Source: Clostridia bacterium
Lineage (GTDB): Bacteria > Bacillota > Limnochordia > DTU080 > RSA5
Reading direction: 5' to 3'
DNA: 64,000 nucleotides
Assembly: GCA_002919235.1 (NCBI GenBank)
Contig: PKEX01000006.1
Span: 17,485-81,484, forward strand
Under the pieces are notes generated by a model. That model was not told where the DNA came from. It searched no databases and saw only the letters and a list, made by a program, of their open reading frames with translations. A program made the translations under genes and the position numbers. Shown here piece after piece: positions 1 through 7,925 of this stretch (positions are counted from its first letter, which is position 1; each line of letters begins with the position of its first letter).

Positions 1-331
1 CCCAAAGGCGCGGGCCGTACTGCTCGGCCTGCTCCTCCGGCGACAGGCGGGGCGCCACGGTGCGGACGGGGAGGGAGAACGCCCGCTCTACCTCCTCTTT
101 CAGGCGGTACGTCTCGGGAAAGAGATACCCGGTGTCGATGAAGAGCACGGGGATGGAGAGCCCGAGGCGGTGGGCCATGTGGATCAAGACGATCCCGCCG
201 GGGCCCCCGAAACTGCACGAGATGGCCACCCGGCCGGAAAAGGTGTCCGCTCCCCAGCGGAGCAGCGTCTCGGGGGAGGCGCCGGAGAAGCGTTCCCGGG
301 CGTTTCGCACCGCGGCTCGCACGTCCCCCAT
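1..331 (-). CDS. cysH: Phospho-/adenylyl-sulfate reductase, 3' part cut by window edge
   Basis: Reduces APS or PAPS to sulfite in assimilatory sulfate reduction. The visible 110 residues carry the PP-loop-like SCSFGGPGGIVLIH segment and FIDTGYLFPETY, both typical of the CysH N-terminal half. The C-terminal catalytic Cys lies outside the window, so APS versus PAPS specificity cannot be judged. ATG at 331 is chosen because GGGAGGTGA sits 5 nt upstream; a GTG at 340 overlaps the sat stop codon and is a weaker alternative. It lies directly downstream of sat, so the two should be co-transcribed and work in successive steps. Confidence 0.85.
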   Translation of the reverse strand, partial: MGDVRAAVRNARERFSGASPETLLRWGADTFSGRVAISCSFGGPGGIVLIHMAHRLGLSIPVLFIDTGYLFPETYRLKEEVERAFSLPVRTVAPRLSPEEQAEQYGPRLW

Positions 332-336
332 CCCGT

Positions 337-1530
337 TCACCTCCCGGCTCCCGCCCGGCTCTGCGCCGCGCTGGCCAGGAGCACTTCGGCCACCTCTGGC
401 CGGGTGAACTCCTCCGGCAGCCTTTCGCCCCGGCGCAGGAGCTCGCGCACGCGGGTGCCGCTCAGGGCGACGCGGCTCCCGCTGCCGTGGGGGCACGTCC
501 TGGCCGTTGCCATCCCGCCGCAGGCCCGGCAGTAGAAGGCGTGATCGAACTTCAAAGGGATGATGCCCAGCTCTTCCGGGGTGAAGCGGTCAAAGATCCG
601 CTGGGCGTCGAAGGTGCCGTAGAAGCTGCCGACCCCCGCGTGGTCGCGGCCCACGATGAAGTGGGTGCAGCCGTAGTTCTTGCGGCAGAGCGCGTGGAAC
701 ACCGCTTCCCTGGGCCCCGCGTACCGCATGCTCGCGGGAAACGCGGCCAGCAGCACCCGCTCCTTGGGAAAGTAGCCGTCGATCAACCGGAGATAGCAGC
801 GAAAGCGGGTCGGCGCGTCGAGATCGTCCTCCTTGGTCGCCCCCGCCAGGGGATGGATGAGGAGGCCGTCCACCATCTCCAGGGCGCACTTTTGGAGGTA
901 CTCGTGGGCCCGGTGAATAGGATTCCGGGTCTGAAAGGCGACGACGGTCCGCCAGCCCCGCTCGCGGAAGAGGCGGCGGGTCTGCCGGGGCCAGAGGAAG
1001 TACGGCGCGAGGTCGCCTTCCTCTTCCAGCGCCAGGTCGAGGACGGTGACGGGACCGGCTACGTACCAGTCGCCTTGTTCAAGAAGGGCCTGCACCCCGG
1101 GATGGCGGGTGTCGGTGGTGCCGTAGACCTGGAAGGCCTCCTCATTCTTGTCCGGCCGGTAGACCTCCTCGACGTCGACCACGGCCACCCGCCGGCCGCG
1201 GTAAGCCAGGGCCACTTGCCCACAGCCGCGGAGCCTCGCGGCGTCGTCGCCGCTCACCGGCAGCGTGACGGGGAGGGGCCAGACCAGGCCGCTGGCCAGC
1301 CGCATCTCGTGGACGACCCGGTGGTAGTCGGCTCGGCCCATAAAGCCCGTGAGGGGACTGTAGGCGCCCATTCCCAGCATCCGCAGGTCGGACAAGACCC
1401 TCCGGTCCACGGAGAGCGTGGGCAGTGAGGCCGCCTTGGCCTTCAGGTCGGCGAGGCGGTCCGGCGGCGGAATCCTTTCGACCAGCTCGCCCCCGTGGGG
1501 TGCCGCCGCACGGGCAGGCAGCCATGACAT
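337..1530 (-). CDS. sat: Sulfate adenylyltransferase (ATP sulfurylase)
   Basis: Activates sulfate with ATP to form APS, the substrate of the reductase that follows. The 397-residue product has the family landmarks in order: APHGG near the N-terminus, GAYSPLTGFM, the nucleotide-binding QTRNPIHRAHE, GRDHAGVGSFYG, and SGTRVRELL close to the C-terminus. A CxxC...C cluster (YCRACGG...CPHG) is also typical of the bacterial homo-oligomeric form. The open frame runs much further upstream, but homology begins at MSWLPARAAAPHGG, so the ATG at 1530 is used; its SD is only a G-run. It is divergent from the gin-like gene, with about 220 nt between them and no clear promoter seen there. Confidence 0.93.
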   Translation of the reverse strand: MSWLPARAAAPHGGELVERIPPPDRLADLKAKAASLPTLSVDRRVLSDLRMLGMGAYSPLTGFMGRADYHRVVHEMRLASGLVWPLPVTLPVSGDDAARLRGCGQVALAYRGRRVAVVDVEEVYRPDKNEEAFQVYGTTDTRHPGVQALLEQGDWYVAGPVTVLDLALEEEGDLAPYFLWPRQTRRLFRERGWRTVVAFQTRNPIHRAHEYLQKCALEMVDGLLIHPLAGATKEDDLDAPTRFRCYLRLIDGYFPKERVLLAAFPASMRYAGPREAVFHALCRKNYGCTHFIVGRDHAGVGSFYGTFDAQRIFDRFTPEELGIIPLKFDHAFYCRACGGMATARTCPHGSGSRVALSGTRVRELLRRGERLPEEFTRPEVAEVLLASAAQSRAGAGR

Positions 1531-1752
1531 GAGCAAAACCCCCCGAATCCGAGTGCCGTCATCCGTCTCATGGTATGAGCGGGAGCGCCGCCTGTGAGCG
1601 AAGCGGCGATTTCGGCCGGGCGATGAAAGGAGTTTGGGCGGCGCCGTCGAGAAGTATTGCGGCGCCGGCCGGCCCGGCGCTGCGGCGGGCGGCACGCGGC
1701 CACGGCGGGCAGCGTAGCATGAGGGGATCCCATCAGAAAGGTGAGTTTGCCG

Positions 1753-1968
1753 GTGACCTCGACGACCGCAGCCATCCACTGCCTGGTGTGCAACCGGCCT
1801 GTCGCGGACCCCCTTTGGATCCTGGGCGCCGCGGTGTGCGACCGGTGCGAAGAGCTCTTGGTGGCCACCGGGGCGGACGACCCCGGCTACGACCGTTTCG
1901 TGGAGCGGTTTCGCCATTTTTGGCACGGCCTCGCCGCGGCGGCCGGGTCCTCCGAGGCGCGGCAGTAG
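1753..1968 (+). CDS. csfB: Gin/CsfB-like anti-sigma factor (sporulation)
   Basis: A 71-residue protein with two CxxC pairs (C10, C13, C29, C32) spaced as in the zinc-binding Gin/CsfB family, which binds sigma-G (and sigma-E) in sporulating Bacilli to prevent early activity. The following region (DDPGYDRFVERFRHFW) matches the short helical tail of that family. GTG at 1753 is chosen because AAAGGTGAG ends 7 nt upstream; a GTG at 1741 would add four residues. Position supports the call: csfB precedes yaaO and tmk in Bacillus as here. An intrinsic terminator follows immediately. Sequence similarity outside the cysteines is modest. Confidence 0.7.
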   Translation: MTSTTAAIHCLVCNRPVADPLWILGAAVCDRCEELLVATGADDPGYDRFVERFRHFWHGLAAAAGSSEARQ

Positions 1969-2004
1969 CTCGCGGCCGGGTCCCGTGAGAGTGCGGGGCG
2001 GAGG

Positions 2005-2042
2005 AGGGAACGCGCCAGCGGCTCCCGCGCGTTCCCTTTCTT
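2005..2042 (+). terminator. Intrinsic terminator after gin
   Basis: A perfect 11-bp stem (2005-2015 with 2027-2037, AGGGAACGCGC paired to GCGCGTTCCCT) encloses an 11-nt loop and is followed by TTTCTTGGTTT. It ends only a few bases before the first possible starts of the next gene (2048, 2066), so it could also act as an attenuator of that gene. Confidence 0.75.
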
Positions 2043-2065
2043 GGTTTATGGGGGATCGATGGAAC

Positions 2066-3541
2066 ATGGCCGATCGCGAGGATCTCCGGGAGAGCCCGGG
2101 CCTTGGGTTTCTGGCGGGTCTGCGCCGCTACGTGGAGCGGGCGGTGGTCCGGTTTCACACGCCCGGCCACCGGGGAGGGAGGTGGGTCCACCCCGGTTGG
2201 GCCCGCTCCGTGGGGCGCGACGCCCTGGCCCTCGACATGTCGGACGTGCTGGAAGGCCCGCGAGGTCCCGGCGACTGGGCAGGAGAGCTGCGGCGGGCGG
2301 AGGAGCGGGCGGCGCGCCTCTTCGGCGCACAGGCCAGCCGCTTTCTGGTGAACGGCACGTCCGGCGGGATTCACGCCGCCGTCTTTGCCCTGGCCGCCGG
2401 GGGAGAAGTGCTGCTTTCCCGGGCCAGCCACATCTCGGTCTACGCTGCCGCCACCCTCGCCCGGGCGACGCCGCGCGACGCGGCCCCGGTCTACGATGCC
2501 GAGTGGGACATCCCGGGGCCGCCGGGAGCAGCAGCGCTGGCCGAAAGTTTGCCTCTCCGCCGTCCCGGGCTGGTCTTTGTCACTTATCCTGACTACTACG
2601 GCCTGGCCGTGGACGGGCGGGAGCTGGTGGAGAGGGCAAGAGGCCTTCCCGTCCTGGCGGATGAAGCCCACGGCGCCCACTTCCGCTTCTGTCCCGGCGC
2701 TCCTGAGCCGGCGCTGGAGTGGGGGGCGGCGGTGTCCGTTCAGAGCACCCACAAGATGCTAGCGGCGCTCACCCAGGCGTCCATGCTGCACGTGGGCGAG
2801 AGGGGGAAGGAGCTCCTGGGCCGCATCGACCGCGCCCTATCGCTCTTTCAAACCACCAGCCCGTCGCCGCTTCTCTTGGCCTCTCTCGAGGCCGCCGCCG
2901 AGCAGGCCGCCGAGGAGGGGCGCAGGAGCTGGGCCCGGGCCGTGGAGCTCGCGGAATGGGCGCGCGCCCGCATCGAACGGGCCACGCCGTTCCGCTGCCT
3001 GTCCCCGCAGGACGCGCGCGAGCGCTGGAATGCCCGGCTCGATCCGGCCCGGCTGGTGGTGAATGTAGCCGTCGCGGGGTGGACAGGCCTTGAGGCGGCC
3101 CGGATCCTGCGGCACGATTGGCGGGTGCAGGTGGAGATGGGAAACCAGCGCGCCGTCGTCCTCCTTTTTACGCCGGGCAATACGGCGGAGGACGTGGAGC
3201 GCCTGGTGCAGGCCTTAGAGGACCTGGGCCGAAGGCGGAGCCGCTCCCGGGCGCCGGCGGCGCTCCCGCCTCCCGGCGCGCCCCCCAGGAGGATGCTTCC
3301 CTGGGAGGCGGTGAGTGCGCCCACCGCCTGGGTGCCGCTGAAGGAGAGCGTCGGGAAGATCGCGGCCGAAACCGTCTGCACCTACCCTCCCGGCATCCCC
3401 GTCATCGTTCCGGGGGAAGAGGTGACGCCTGAGGTCGTCGAATACCTGGAGCACGCCGCCGCCCGCGGCTGGGAGATGCGGGGCCCGGCGCACAAGGACG
3501 CGGCGCGGCTCGGCGTGGTCGAGGAATCTGGGGTACAATGA
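2066..3541 (+). CDS. PLP-dependent Orn/Lys/Arg decarboxylase family protein (YaaO type)
   Basis: A 491-residue fold-type I PLP enzyme. FHTPGHRGG near residue 30, the NGTSGG motif, the DEAHGAH segment and the Schiff-base lysine in STHK are all present. A C-terminal small domain ends the chain. Family members decarboxylate arginine, lysine or ornithine; substrate cannot be read from sequence, but speB (agmatinase) and speE elsewhere in the window favour arginine decarboxylation to agmatine. Start is uncertain: ATG 2066 gives the usual N-terminus, ATG 2048 is an alternative, and neither has a strong SD. A terminator ends about 25 nt upstream. The stop overlaps the next ATG (ATGA). Confidence 0.85.
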   Translation: MADREDLRESPGLGFLAGLRRYVERAVVRFHTPGHRGGRWVHPGWARSVGRDALALDMSDVLEGPRGPGDWAGELRRAEERAARLFGAQASRFLVNGTSGGIHAAVFALAAGGEVLLSRASHISVYAAATLARATPRDAAPVYDAEWDIPGPPGAAALAESLPLRRPGLVFVTYPDYYGLAVDGRELVERARGLPVLADEAHGAHFRFCPGAPEPALEWGAAVSVQSTHKMLAALTQASMLHVGERGKELLGRIDRALSLFQTTSPSPLLLASLEAAAEQAAEEGRRSWARAVELAEWARARIERATPFRCLSPQDARERWNARLDPARLVVNVAVAGWTGLEAARILRHDWRVQVEMGNQRAVVLLFTPGNTAEDVERLVQALEDLGRRRSRSRAPAALPPPGAPPRRMLPWEAVSAPTAWVPLKESVGKIAAETVCTYPPGIPVIVPGEEVTPEVVEYLEHAAARGWEMRGPAHKDAARLGVVEESGVQ

Positions 3542-5001
3542 ACGGGAACTGCTCCGCCGGGAGGCGTGATCCCTTGCGTCAACAGGAGATCGTCGACGAT
3601 CTGGACCAGCTGCTGGAGGTCCTCCCCGGCCCGATCCGGGCCGCGCTGGAGCGCCGGCCGGACCTATCGGGGCTCATCGAAGTGGTGATGGATCTGGGCC
3701 GGCTTCCCCAAGCCCGCTTCGCTTCGGGGTTTGAGTTCTTGAGCGAGCACCCCGTGACGGCGGAACACTTGGAGCACGTCCTGCGGAGGACGGGCGGCTT
3801 CGGTCCGGACAACCGCGCCGGCATCGAGCGGACGCTGCACCGCATCTCGGCCATCCGCAACCGCGCCGGCCGCGTGGTGGGGATCACCTGCCGCATCGGC
3901 CGGGCGGTCTTCGGCACGCTGGACATCGTGCGGGACGTGGTCGAGCTGGACAAGAGCGTGCTGTTCGTAGGCCGTCCGGGCATCGGGAAAACCACCATGC
4001 TCCGGGAGTTCGCTCGCGTCCTCGCGGACGAGCTGCACAAGCGGGTGATCATCGTCGACACCTCCAACGAGATCGCGGGGGACGGTGACATCCCGCACCC
4101 TGCCATCGGCAGCGCCCGCCGGATGCAGGTGCCGGTGACGACCACTCAGGCGGACGTGATGATCGAAGCGGTGGAGAACCACATGCCCGAGGTGATCATC
4201 GTCGACGAGATCGGGACGGCGCTGGAGGCGGAGGCGGCCCGGACCATCGCCGAGCGGGGCGTGCGGCTCATCGGCACCGCTCACGGCAACACCCTGGAAA
4301 ACCTGGTCTTTAACCCCACGCTCTCCGATCTCGTCGGCGGCATTCAAGCGGTGACCCTGGGCGACGAAGAGGCGAGAAAGCGCGGCACCCAGAAGACGGT
4401 GCTGGAGCGGAAAGCCCCGCCCACGTTCGACGTGCTGATCCAGATCGAAGAGAAGGACAGGCTTGCGATCTGCCGCGACGTGGCCTCGGCGGTCGACCGG
4501 ATCGTCCGGGGCCTGCCGCCGCTCTTGGAGGTGCGGGTGCGCCGCCCTGACGGCCGCGTCGACGTGGTGAGGGACGCCTCTGAGGACCGGGCGGCCGAGC
4601 CGGCCGCAGGGGAACTGCCCGGGCGCGGCCGGCGGGGGGCCGCAAGCGAGCCCGTCCGCGTTCCCGCCGGGCGACGGCCCATACGCATCTTCCCGTATGC
4701 GGTCAGCCGCAACCGGCTGGAGCGGGCCATCCGGGAGAGCCCTCTCGACATCGAGGTGACCGGGACGTTCCACGACGCCGACATGATCCTCACCTTAAAG
4801 GGACAGTACCGCAGGATGCCAAAACGCTTGAAAGAGGCGGAGCAAAAGGGGCTTCCCATCCGGTTGATCCGGTCCAACACGGTCCACCAGATTCAAGCGT
4901 TCATCGACGATCTCGCGGAGGAGCTCGAGGAGACAAGCCCCGGGCGCGAGCCGGAGGGGATCCGGCAACCCGCCGGTGACGCGGGAAGGAGATGGAAGTG
5001 A
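3538..5001 (+). CDS. R3H-domain ring ATPase (Ycf45/SpoIIIAA-like)
   Basis: A 487-residue cytoplasmic P-loop ATPase. An N-terminal helical region is followed by a RecA/secretion-type core with Walker A GRPGIGKT (residues 145-152), Walker B VIIVDEIG, and a TAHGNTLENL segment characteristic of the Ycf45/SpoIIIAA group. After a Gly/Arg-rich linker come a second small domain (IRIFPYAVSRNRLERAI...) and an R3H-like C-terminus. Family function is not established; R3H domains bind single-stranded nucleic acid. It is inserted between the decarboxylase and tmk, a place empty in Bacillus. ATG 3538 overlaps the preceding stop; TTG 3574, with GGGAGG 9 nt upstream, is a possible shorter start. Confidence 0.75.
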   Translation: MNGNCSAGRRDPLRQQEIVDDLDQLLEVLPGPIRAALERRPDLSGLIEVVMDLGRLPQARFASGFEFLSEHPVTAEHLEHVLRRTGGFGPDNRAGIERTLHRISAIRNRAGRVVGITCRIGRAVFGTLDIVRDVVELDKSVLFVGRPGIGKTTMLREFARVLADELHKRVIIVDTSNEIAGDGDIPHPAIGSARRMQVPVTTTQADVMIEAVENHMPEVIIVDEIGTALEAEAARTIAERGVRLIGTAHGNTLENLVFNPTLSDLVGGIQAVTLGDEEARKRGTQKTVLERKAPPTFDVLIQIEEKDRLAICRDVASAVDRIVRGLPPLLEVRVRRPDGRVDVVRDASEDRAAEPAAGELPGRGRRGAASEPVRVPAGRRPIRIFPYAVSRNRLERAIRESPLDIEVTGTFHDADMILTLKGQYRRMPKRLKEAEQKGLPIRLIRSNTVHQIQAFIDDLAEELEETSPGREPEGIRQPAGDAGRRWK

Positions 5002-5639
5002 AGGGCGCGCTGATCACGTTCGAGGGGATCGACGCCTGCGGCAAGTCGACGCAGGCCTCCCTGCTGGTCCGGGCACTCGAGGCCCGGGGGGTGCCGGTGG
5101 TGCACACCCGGGAGCCCGGCGGCACCGAGCTGGGCCGGGAGATCCGCCGGCTGGTCCTTTACTCGCAGCGGGCGGAGATCCCCGCCGTCGCCGAGGCGCT
5201 GTTGATGGCGGCGGACAGGGCAGATCACGTGGAACGGGTCGTCCTGCCCGCGCTCCGGCGCGGCCAGGTGGTGGTCTCGGAGCGCTTCGCCGACTCCACC
5301 GAGGCCTATCAGGGATACGGCGGCCAGGTGCCCCTGGAGGTGATCCGCTGCCTCAACGCCATCGCGACCCGGGGCCTTGAGCCTACGGTCACGTTCTTGC
5401 TGGACCTGGATCCCGAGGAAGCGGCCCGGCGGCGCGGCGGCCCCGCCGACCGGCTGGAGGCGAGGGATCGCACCTACCACCAGCGGGTCCGGCAGGGCTA
5501 CTTGGAAATCCAGCGGAGGAGCCCGCAGCGGGTGGTGCTGGTCGACGCCTCGGCCCCGGCCGAAGAGGTGCACCGCGCGATCGTGAGGGAGCTGGAACGC
5601 CGGGAGATCCTTCCCGGCCAGGGGGGAGAAGGCCCGTGA
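4998..5639 (+). CDS. tmk: Thymidylate kinase
   Basis: Phosphorylates dTMP to dTDP for DNA synthesis. The 213-residue product has the P-loop GIDACGKST, the DR(E/H)-type TREPGGTELG motif, SERFADSTEAYQG and a C-terminal LID region with Arg-rich ADRLEARD. Length is normal. GTG at 4998 is preferred (AAGGAG with 6-nt spacing, and it overlaps the upstream stop as GTGA); ATG 4992 directly abuts the SD. It begins the tmk-yaaR-holB-ricT-rsmI series, each gene overlapping or closely spaced to the next, so one transcript is likely. Confidence 0.95.
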   Translation: MKGALITFEGIDACGKSTQASLLVRALEARGVPVVHTREPGGTELGREIRRLVLYSQRAEIPAVAEALLMAADRADHVERVVLPALRRGQVVVSERFADSTEAYQGYGGQVPLEVIRCLNAIATRGLEPTVTFLLDLDPEEAARRRGGPADRLEARDRTYHQRVRQGYLEIQRRSPQRVVLVDASAPAEEVHRAIVRELERREILPGQGGEGP

Positions 5640-6088
5640 AGGTGAGCCATTCCAAGCGGCGGCAGGCGCCGATCTCCCCGCCGAAAGGGGAGGCCAAGAG
5701 GAGCGCCGGCATTCGCCACGGCGCGTTCCTGGAGGCGCTCCAGGCCGCCGAGGCGGTGAGCGGGACGGCGCCGCCGGGGGACGCCGGTCTCGAGCCCGTG
5801 GAGGCGGCGGCGCGGGCCCTCAAGGAGTCTCCGACCTTCGAAAACCTGGTCGCGTTCAAGCAGGCGGTCAAGGAGTTCCTCAGCTCGGTCCTGGAAAAGG
5901 CTTACGTAGTCCATCACGTGCGCAGCTTCTCCCGGCGCGGGCGTCCCAGCGTCTCCGTGCTGGTCCGCACCGTCGACGAAAAGCTGGACGAGCTGGCGCG
6001 GCTGGTCCTGGCCGGCACCCGGGACGCCATGGCCATCGCTGCCAAGATCGACGACATCCGGGGCATCCTGCTGGACTACTTCCGCTGA
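5636..6088 (+). CDS. yaaR: YaaR family protein (DUF327)
   Basis: A 150-residue cytoplasmic protein. The C-terminal two thirds (TFENLVAFKQAVKEFL, VDEKLDELARL, IDDIRGILLDYFR) match the DUF327/YaaR family, which in Firmicutes nearly always lies between tmk and holB; its molecular role is not known. GTG 5636 overlaps the tmk stop (GTGA) with GGGGGAGAA upstream. In Bacillus a c-di-AMP receptor gene (darA/yaaQ) sits between tmk and yaaR; it is absent here. Confidence 0.85.
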   Translation: MKVSHSKRRQAPISPPKGEAKRSAGIRHGAFLEALQAAEAVSGTAPPGDAGLEPVEAAARALKESPTFENLVAFKQAVKEFLSSVLEKAYVVHHVRSFSRRGRPSVSVLVRTVDEKLDELARLVLAGTRDAMAIAAKIDDIRGILLDYFR

Positions 6089-6118
6089 GCGAGCCCGGCC
6101 CACGGAAGGAGCTTTGCC

Positions 6119-7132
6119 ATGCGGTGGAGCGGCATCTACGGCCACGACGCCATCAAAGAGCACCTGCGCCGCTCGCTGGCGACGGGACGGGTGGCGCACG
6201 CGTACGCCCTGGTGGGCCCCGAAGGCGTGGGGAAGCGGGCGGTGGCCCGGCTTTTCGCCCAGGCCCTGCTCTGCTCCGGACCGGAAGGAGGGGAGCCCTG
6301 CGGCCGCTGCCGGGCCTGCCGCCAGGTGGAGAAGGGCCTCCACCCGGACGGGCATTGGATCGAACCCCGGGACGGCACCATCGGCATCGACCAAGTGAGG
6401 GAGCTCCAGCGGGAACTGGCGCTGAAGCCGTACGAGGCCGAGCGAAAGACGGCGGTGATCGACGGCGCGGACGCGATGACCACCGCCGCCCAGAACAGCC
6501 TCCTCAAGACGCTGGAGGAACCGGCCGGCCACACGGTGATCCTGCTGGTGGCCTCGAACCCCAGCGCGCTCTTGCCCACGGTGCTCTCCCGCTGCCAGGT
6601 GCTGCGGTTTCAGCCCCTCCCCCCCGAGACGGTGGCGGCGTTCCTGGTGGACCAGGGCGTCTCCGGGGAAGCGGCGCGGGTGGCCGCCGCCTTGAGCGGC
6701 GGCAGCATCGCCAGAGCGCTGGCGGCCACAAGCCAGGACTTCCTGGAGCTTCGCCGGCGGGTAGCTTCGTGGGTGGACGCGCTCTTGGACCGGTCCCGGT
6801 CGCTGCGTTCCGTCCTGCTGGTGGGGGAAGAGCTTGAGAAAGAGCGGGAGCGGGTGGAGGATTTCCTCAATCTTTTCTTCGTCTGGCTGAGAGATCTCTT
6901 GCTGGTCCGAGAGGGCGCCGAGGCGGCGGTAGCGAACTACGACGTGTTGGCGCGCCTTAGGCAGCAGGCCAGCGCGCTGCGGTCCGAAGGGCTCGCCCGG
7001 GCGCTGGACGAGGTGGAGCGAGCCCGGACGAGACTGCGCGCCAACGCCAACTTCCGGCTCACGGTCGACGTGATGTTGACCAACGTCCAAAGGAGCCTGG
7101 CGCATGACACGAGTGGTGGGAGTCCGCTTTAA
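6119..7132 (+). CDS. holB: DNA polymerase III delta' subunit
   Basis: A clamp-loader subunit of 337 residues. It shows an N-terminal AAA+ module with GPEGVGKR (33-40), a zinc module C52...C61xxC64xxC67, and the SRC motif (LSRCQVLRF) that acts as arginine finger in delta'. A C-terminal helical collar domain follows. The retained Lys in the P-loop is common in Gram-positive delta'. ATG 6119 has GGAAGGAGC 8 nt upstream. It overlaps ricT by 29 nt, implying translational coupling. Confidence 0.92.
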   Translation: MRWSGIYGHDAIKEHLRRSLATGRVAHAYALVGPEGVGKRAVARLFAQALLCSGPEGGEPCGRCRACRQVEKGLHPDGHWIEPRDGTIGIDQVRELQRELALKPYEAERKTAVIDGADAMTTAAQNSLLKTLEEPAGHTVILLVASNPSALLPTVLSRCQVLRFQPLPPETVAAFLVDQGVSGEAARVAAALSGGSIARALAATSQDFLELRRRVASWVDALLDRSRSLRSVLLVGEELEKERERVEDFLNLFFVWLRDLLLVREGAEAAVANYDVLARLRQQASALRSEGLARALDEVERARTRLRANANFRLTVDVMLTNVQRSLAHDTSGGSPL

Positions 7133-7925
7133 GACGGCGGGCAAAGTATATTACTTCGATCCCGGTCCCTTAAGGGTGAAGGTGGGCTCCCGGGTGGTGG
7201 TCGAGACCGCCCGGGGCGTCGAGCTGGGCGAGGTGATCGTCCGGCCCAAAGAGGTGCCCGACGAGCTGGTCACGCAGCCCCTCAAGCGGGTGCTGCGGAT
7301 CGCGACCGACGAGGACCTCGCGGTCTGGCGCAGCAACGCCTCCCGCAAGAGAGAGGCTTTCAAGCTGTGCCAGGAGCGGATCGCCAGCCACGGCCTGCCG
7401 ATGAAACTGGTCGACGTGGAGTACACTTTCGACAACAGCAAGGTGATCTTCTACTTCACGGCGGAGAAGCGGGTCGACTTTCGCGAGCTGGTGAAGGACC
7501 TGGCCCAGCGCTTTCGTTCCCGGATCGAGCTGCGGCAGATCGGCGTGAGAGACGAGGCCAAGATCCTGGGCGGGTACGGCATCTGCGGCCGGCCCCTGTG
7601 CTGCGCCACCTGGATCACCGAGTTTGACCCCGTCTCCATCCGCCACGCCAAAGAACAAAACCTCTCGCTCAACCCGGGGAAGATCTCGGGCGTCTGCGGC
7701 CGGCTCAAGTGCTGCCTCCGGTTTGAGGCCGACACCTACCGGGAGATCAAGAGCGAGCTGCCGAAGGTGGGCGACACGGTCACCACGCCGCGGGGCAGCG
7801 GGAAAGTGGTGGACGTGCTGATCATGCGCGAGTCGGTCCTGGTGCAGCTCTCCGAGAGTGGTGAGCGGGTTGAAGTCACGGCGGAAGAGCTCAAACGCTC
7901 CGGAAAGCAGCCCGTCGGGGCCTAA
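7104..7925 (+). CDS. ricT: PSP1-domain protein RicT (YaaT)
   Basis: A 273-residue PSP1-family protein with the Cys-rich signature GYGICGRPLCCATW and GVCGRLKCCL. In Bacillus, RicT acts with RicA and RicF in a complex that carries iron-sulfur clusters, supports RNase Y-dependent mRNA maturation and promotes Spo0A phosphorylation. Partners RicA/RicF are not in this window. ATG 7104 lies inside the 3' end of holB. Gene order holB-ricT is that of Bacillus; the usual next gene yabA (initiation control) is missing, and rsmI follows directly. Confidence 0.9.
   Translation: MTRVVGVRFKTAGKVYYFDPGPLRVKVGSRVVVETARGVELGEVIVRPKEVPDELVTQPLKRVLRIATDEDLAVWRSNASRKREAFKLCQERIASHGLPMKLVDVEYTFDNSKVIFYFTAEKRVDFRELVKDLAQRFRSRIELRQIGVRDEAKILGGYGICGRPLCCATWITEFDPVSIRHAKEQNLSLNPGKISGVCGRLKCCLRFEADTYREIKSELPKVGDTVTTPRGSGKVVDVLIMRESVLVQLSESGERVEVTAEELKRSGKQPVGA

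Noticed and set aside
1531..1752. A possible SAM or other riboswitch before sat
   Set aside because: No S-box or other known aptamer blocks can be seen on the minus strand, only GC-rich sequence.
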